Positions 62,046-64,000 of a DNA stretch of 64,000 nt are shown in pieces. A program made the translations under genes and the position numbers. This stretch comes from G965197405 sp965197405. GTDB lineage: Bacteria; Chloroflexota; Dehalococcoidia; Lucifugimonadales; JAGWBF01. Numbering within the stretch: the stretch's first letter is position 1; the number at the start of each line of letters is the position of its first letter. The notes under the pieces were generated by a model. It worked only from the letters and a program-made list of their open reading frames with translations. It was not told where the DNA came from and did not search any database. The stretch lies in NCBI GenBank assembly GCA_965197405.1, contig OZ240206.1:2232001-2296000 (forward strand), read 5' to 3'.

Positions 62046-63239
62046 TCACAGCCCGGACCGCTTCGCCGCTGCCGCGAACCCCTCCATAGCCCCTTCCAGG
62101 ACCCGGTCCTCCAGGCAGTAGGAGATGCGGAAGTAGCCCGGCGAGCCGAATCCCCGGCCCGGCACGGCGAGCACGTTGTATTCCTGTAGCTCTTCCACGA
62201 AGGCCACGTCGTCTTCCACGGGCGACTTGGGAAACATGTAGAAAGCGCCCCGGGGCTTGAATGTGGAGTAACCCATCTCTGTGAGCTGGCCGTAAAGATA
62301 GTCTCTCTTGCGCTGGTAGTCCCCCACGTCCACGCTGACGCCCTGGAGCGCGCGAACGGCGTGCTGCATCAGCGCCGGCGCGTTCACGAACCCCAGGATG
62401 CGGTTGCAGAACGTGAGGCCGTCCACAAGTTCCGCGCTCGCCTCATACGCCGGGTTCACGGCTATGTAGCCAATGCGCTCCCCCGGCAGGGCCAGGTCCT
62501 TGGCGTGGGAGTAGACGACCAGTGAGGCTTCATAGTGGGGAAAGACCTGGGGGTAGGTGAGGCCGTCGTAGATAATCCGGCGATACGGCTCGTCGCTTAC
62601 GAGGAATATCTCCGTCCCGTACTGCGCCCCTTTCCGGCGCAGCAGTTCCCCCATAGCCTCAAGCCGCTCCGGGCTGTAGACCGCCCCCGAGGGGTTGTTG
62701 GGGGAGTTAATCAGCACGGCTTTGGTGCGCGGCGTTATCAGCCCCTCCAGTGCGCCGAGGTCCGGCTGGAAGCCCTCGTCGGTGGGGGCGATTACCGGGA
62801 CGCCCCCGTGGTTGTCGGTATAGTAGCCGTACTCCACGAAATAGGGGGCGAAGAACACCACTTCCTCCCCCGGATTGAGAATGGTCTTCAGGACCACGTT
62901 GAGGGCCGCCGCCGCGCCGCAGGTCATGACGATCTCCCCCGTGCTGAAAGGGATGCCCGTCTCCTCCGCCAGCCCGGCTGCGACAGCCTCCCTCGTTTCG
63001 CGATAGCCGGCGTTGGGCATATACCGGTGCATACCCCTGATGGGGTCCTGGGCCAGCCTCCTGAGCTCCTGGTGGAACTCGGGTGGGGGCTCGACTACAG
63101 GATTGCCCAGGGAGAGGTCGAAGACCTTGTCTTCGCCATACTGCTGCTTCAGGGCAATGCCGGCCTCAAACATGCGGCGAATCCATCCCCCTTCTTCCAC
63201 GAAACGCTTTACTTTCTCTGATACCGCCATTTTCGCCAC
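62046..63239 (-). CDS. Class I/II PLP-dependent aminotransferase
   Basis: A 397-aa fold-type I aminotransferase of the AspC-like group. NSPNNPSGAVYS holds Asn182, VSDEPYRRIIYDG holds Asp216, and YSHAKDLALPGERIGY holds Schiff-base Lys247 with Arg255; the carboxylate-binding Arg is in YFRISYCLED. The segment GNPVVEPPPEFHQELR is typical of the aspartate/aromatic and LL-DAP-like clades. Substrate is not certain. It converges with the nuclease gene, 18 bases between the stops. Confidence 0.9.
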   Translation of the reverse strand: MAKMAVSEKVKRFVEEGGWIRRMFEAGIALKQQYGEDKVFDLSLGNPVVEPPPEFHQELRRLAQDPIRGMHRYMPNAGYRETREAVAAGLAEETGIPFSTGEIVMTCGAAAALNVVLKTILNPGEEVVFFAPYFVEYGYYTDNHGGVPVIAPTDEGFQPDLGALEGLITPRTKAVLINSPNNPSGAVYSPERLEAMGELLRRKGAQYGTEIFLVSDEPYRRIIYDGLTYPQVFPHYEASLVVYSHAKDLALPGERIGYIAVNPAYEASAELVDGLTFCNRILGFVNAPALMQHAVRALQGVSVDVGDYQRKRDYLYGQLTEMGYSTFKPRGAFYMFPKSPVEDDVAFVEELQEYNVLAVPGRGFGSPGYFRISYCLEDRVLEGAMEGFAAAAKRSGL

Positions 63240-63417
63240 CCCCCAAGTGCTTCTAACTTACCTCTAATGTACTTTCGCGCCTACGTGCTTGCTATGGAAT
63301 ATACCCCCACCCCGAGCCGATGTCCATCGTTGAATACGAAATAGGGGCTGGCAGGGGACCAAGACCTGATGTGAGGGGTGTCCGGGCCGTTATCGGGTGT
63401 CCGGGCTATTGTACCCG

Positions 63418-63446
63418 TTGACAGGCAAATCGTATCTGAGTATATT
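63418..63446 (+). promoter_or_regulatory. Strong predicted promoter of tRNA-Met
   Basis: A perfect TTGACA (63418-63423), 17 bases, TATATT (63441-63446). The start would be near 63453, about 78 bases before the tRNA. The interval 63240-63417 shows no gene. Confidence 0.75.
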
Positions 63447-63530
63447 ACATGATGAGCGGGGAGATAGCCCCGGCCTGCCTGAAGCCCCTCGGCTGCAATT
63501 CAGGCCAGGGCCTCACCCGTCTGGAAAGAC

Positions 63531-63605
63531 GGCAACGTAGCTCAGGGGTAGAGCGGGCGCTTCATAAGCGCTAGGTCGTTGGTTCGAACCCAACCGTTGC
63601 CACCA
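63531..63605 (+). tRNA. tRNA with CAT anticodon (Met, elongator-like)
   Basis: Acceptor GGCAACG/CGTTGCC, anticodon arm GGCGC-TTCATAA-GCGCT, T arm GTTGGTTCGAACCCAAC, and encoded CCA (63603-63605). A paired 1-72 position argues against initiator; tRNA-Ile2 (lysidine) cannot be excluded. Confidence 0.93.
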
Positions 63606-63903
63606 ATTTGCCCCGTATCGGTCCCAGCAGTACATGCTTCCCATCGGAATGTCTGCCTCGGCGTTATTCCTGGACTTCCAGAAAGACTATCTGGGGATAA
63701 GGCTTCGGGGAGTCGCAGGTATAGGTAATCCGCCACTGCGAGCAAAGACCCGTGCATTTCGTCTAGAAGAGACCATCGCTCATCTGTCCGCCCAACCCCT
63801 CTGACTTCGCAATTGCCCTGGGATAACTCAGGCCGGATTGCCTCCCACGGACTGAAACTGTACAATTGGAGTGCTCAAGTAACTGTTTGAAGGAGGCCCG
63901 CAA
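63606..63903. other. Interval without a supported gene
   Basis: I see no convincing gene or RNA between the tRNA and the last gene. A minus-strand frame across 63542-63865 ends as the complement of the tRNA and is not credible. Confidence 0.5.
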
Positions 63904-64000
63904 ATGGCACTTACACTAGCAGAGGCAAACCGGATGATTCAGGCGACTATAGCAAAGGCAGAGGAACTCAACGTCACCCTTAGCATTGCAGTATGCGACG
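63904..64000 (+). CDS. GlcG/HbpS (DUF336) family heme-binding-type protein, 3' end outside the window
   Basis: Only the first 32 residues are present: LTLAEANRMIQATIAKAEEL then NVTLSIAVCD. This is the usual N-terminus of GlcG/HbpS/PduO-C-like proteins, small alpha-beta proteins that bind heme or cobalamin-related ligands. GAAGGAGG lies 7-14 bases before ATG 63904. The rest cannot be judged. Confidence 0.7.
   Translation, partial: MALTLAEANRMIQATIAKAEELNVTLSIAVCD

Noticed and set aside
63542..63865. Minus-strand 107-codon frame ending GGNGWVRTNDLALMKRPLYP
   Set aside because: Its C-terminal part is the complement of tRNA-Met, a known annotation artefact.

Overview
The window looks like chromosome of a GC-rich (about 60%) bacterium of the phylum Chloroflexota, most likely Dehalococcoidia / SAR202-like. 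That placement is an inference. It rests on the mix of class III aminotransferases, amidases, enolase-superfamily and luciferase-like flavin (LLM) oxidoreductases, a split methylmalonyl-CoA mutase, a non-mevalonate isoprenoid cluster, and many short dispersed repeats of the 'CATTCCGAACGGAGCGAAG' type. No 16S gene is present to confirm it.

Layout. 1-0.94 kb: 5' part of a leucine dehydrogenase gene with its own promoter and a hairpin leader. 1.2-6.1 kb: an AT-richer island with a three-gene operon of unknown function (here A-B-C, minus strand) broken by two insertion sequences: an IS630-family element in B and an ISAs1-family element in A. Both target sites can be read exactly, and removing the elements restores two open genes that overlap by a TTGA stop/start. 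6.3-7.4 kb: VOC protein and a PaREP1/HEPN-like protein. 7.6-13.4 kb: a plus-strand catabolic block (two amidases, an enolase-superfamily enzyme, an LLM oxidoreductase, an EthD protein). 13.5-19.7 kb: frameshifted SF2 helicase, LLM oxidoreductase plus alpha/beta hydrolase, class III aminotransferase. 20.2-20.4 kb: tRNA-Arg and tRNA-His. 20.5-33.1 kb: minus-strand housekeeping and repair genes (pepA, P-loop kinase, DegV, PadR/HAAS pair, broken NYN gene, yggT, proC, pdxA, OGG-type glycosylase, DinG-type helicase, PHP). 34-38 kb: methylmalonyl-CoA module (B12 subunit, epimerase, acyl-CoA dehydrogenase, mutase large subunit). 38.3-41.8 kb: ferritin-like diiron protein, two OsmC paralogues and a MetE-like methyltransferase. 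41.9-52.3 kb: the classical rpsB-tsf-pyrH-frr-uppS-cdsA-dxr-rseP-ispG-proS cluster. 52.4-64 kb: LLM oxidoreductase, dUTPase/dCTP deaminase, TenA, Ada, argS, a zinc-ribbon membrane protein, a thioredoxin/NHL protein with an in-frame TGA, a PD-(D/E)XK nuclease, an aminotransferase, tRNA-Met and the start of a GlcG/HbpS-type gene.

The most notable items are: (1) a probable selenoprotein at 59261-60748, where TGA sits in the thioredoxin motif as U-V-N-C and is followed by a hairpin at bacterial SECIS distance; (2) the doubly interrupted A-B-C operon; (3) a MITE family whose CAGGGTC ends and 10-bp target duplications match the local ISAs1 element; (4) one copy of that repeat core read in frame inside cdsA; (5) a 23-bp palindromic insertion that frameshifts the ISAs1 transposase. 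No CRISPR array, prophage or replication origin was seen.
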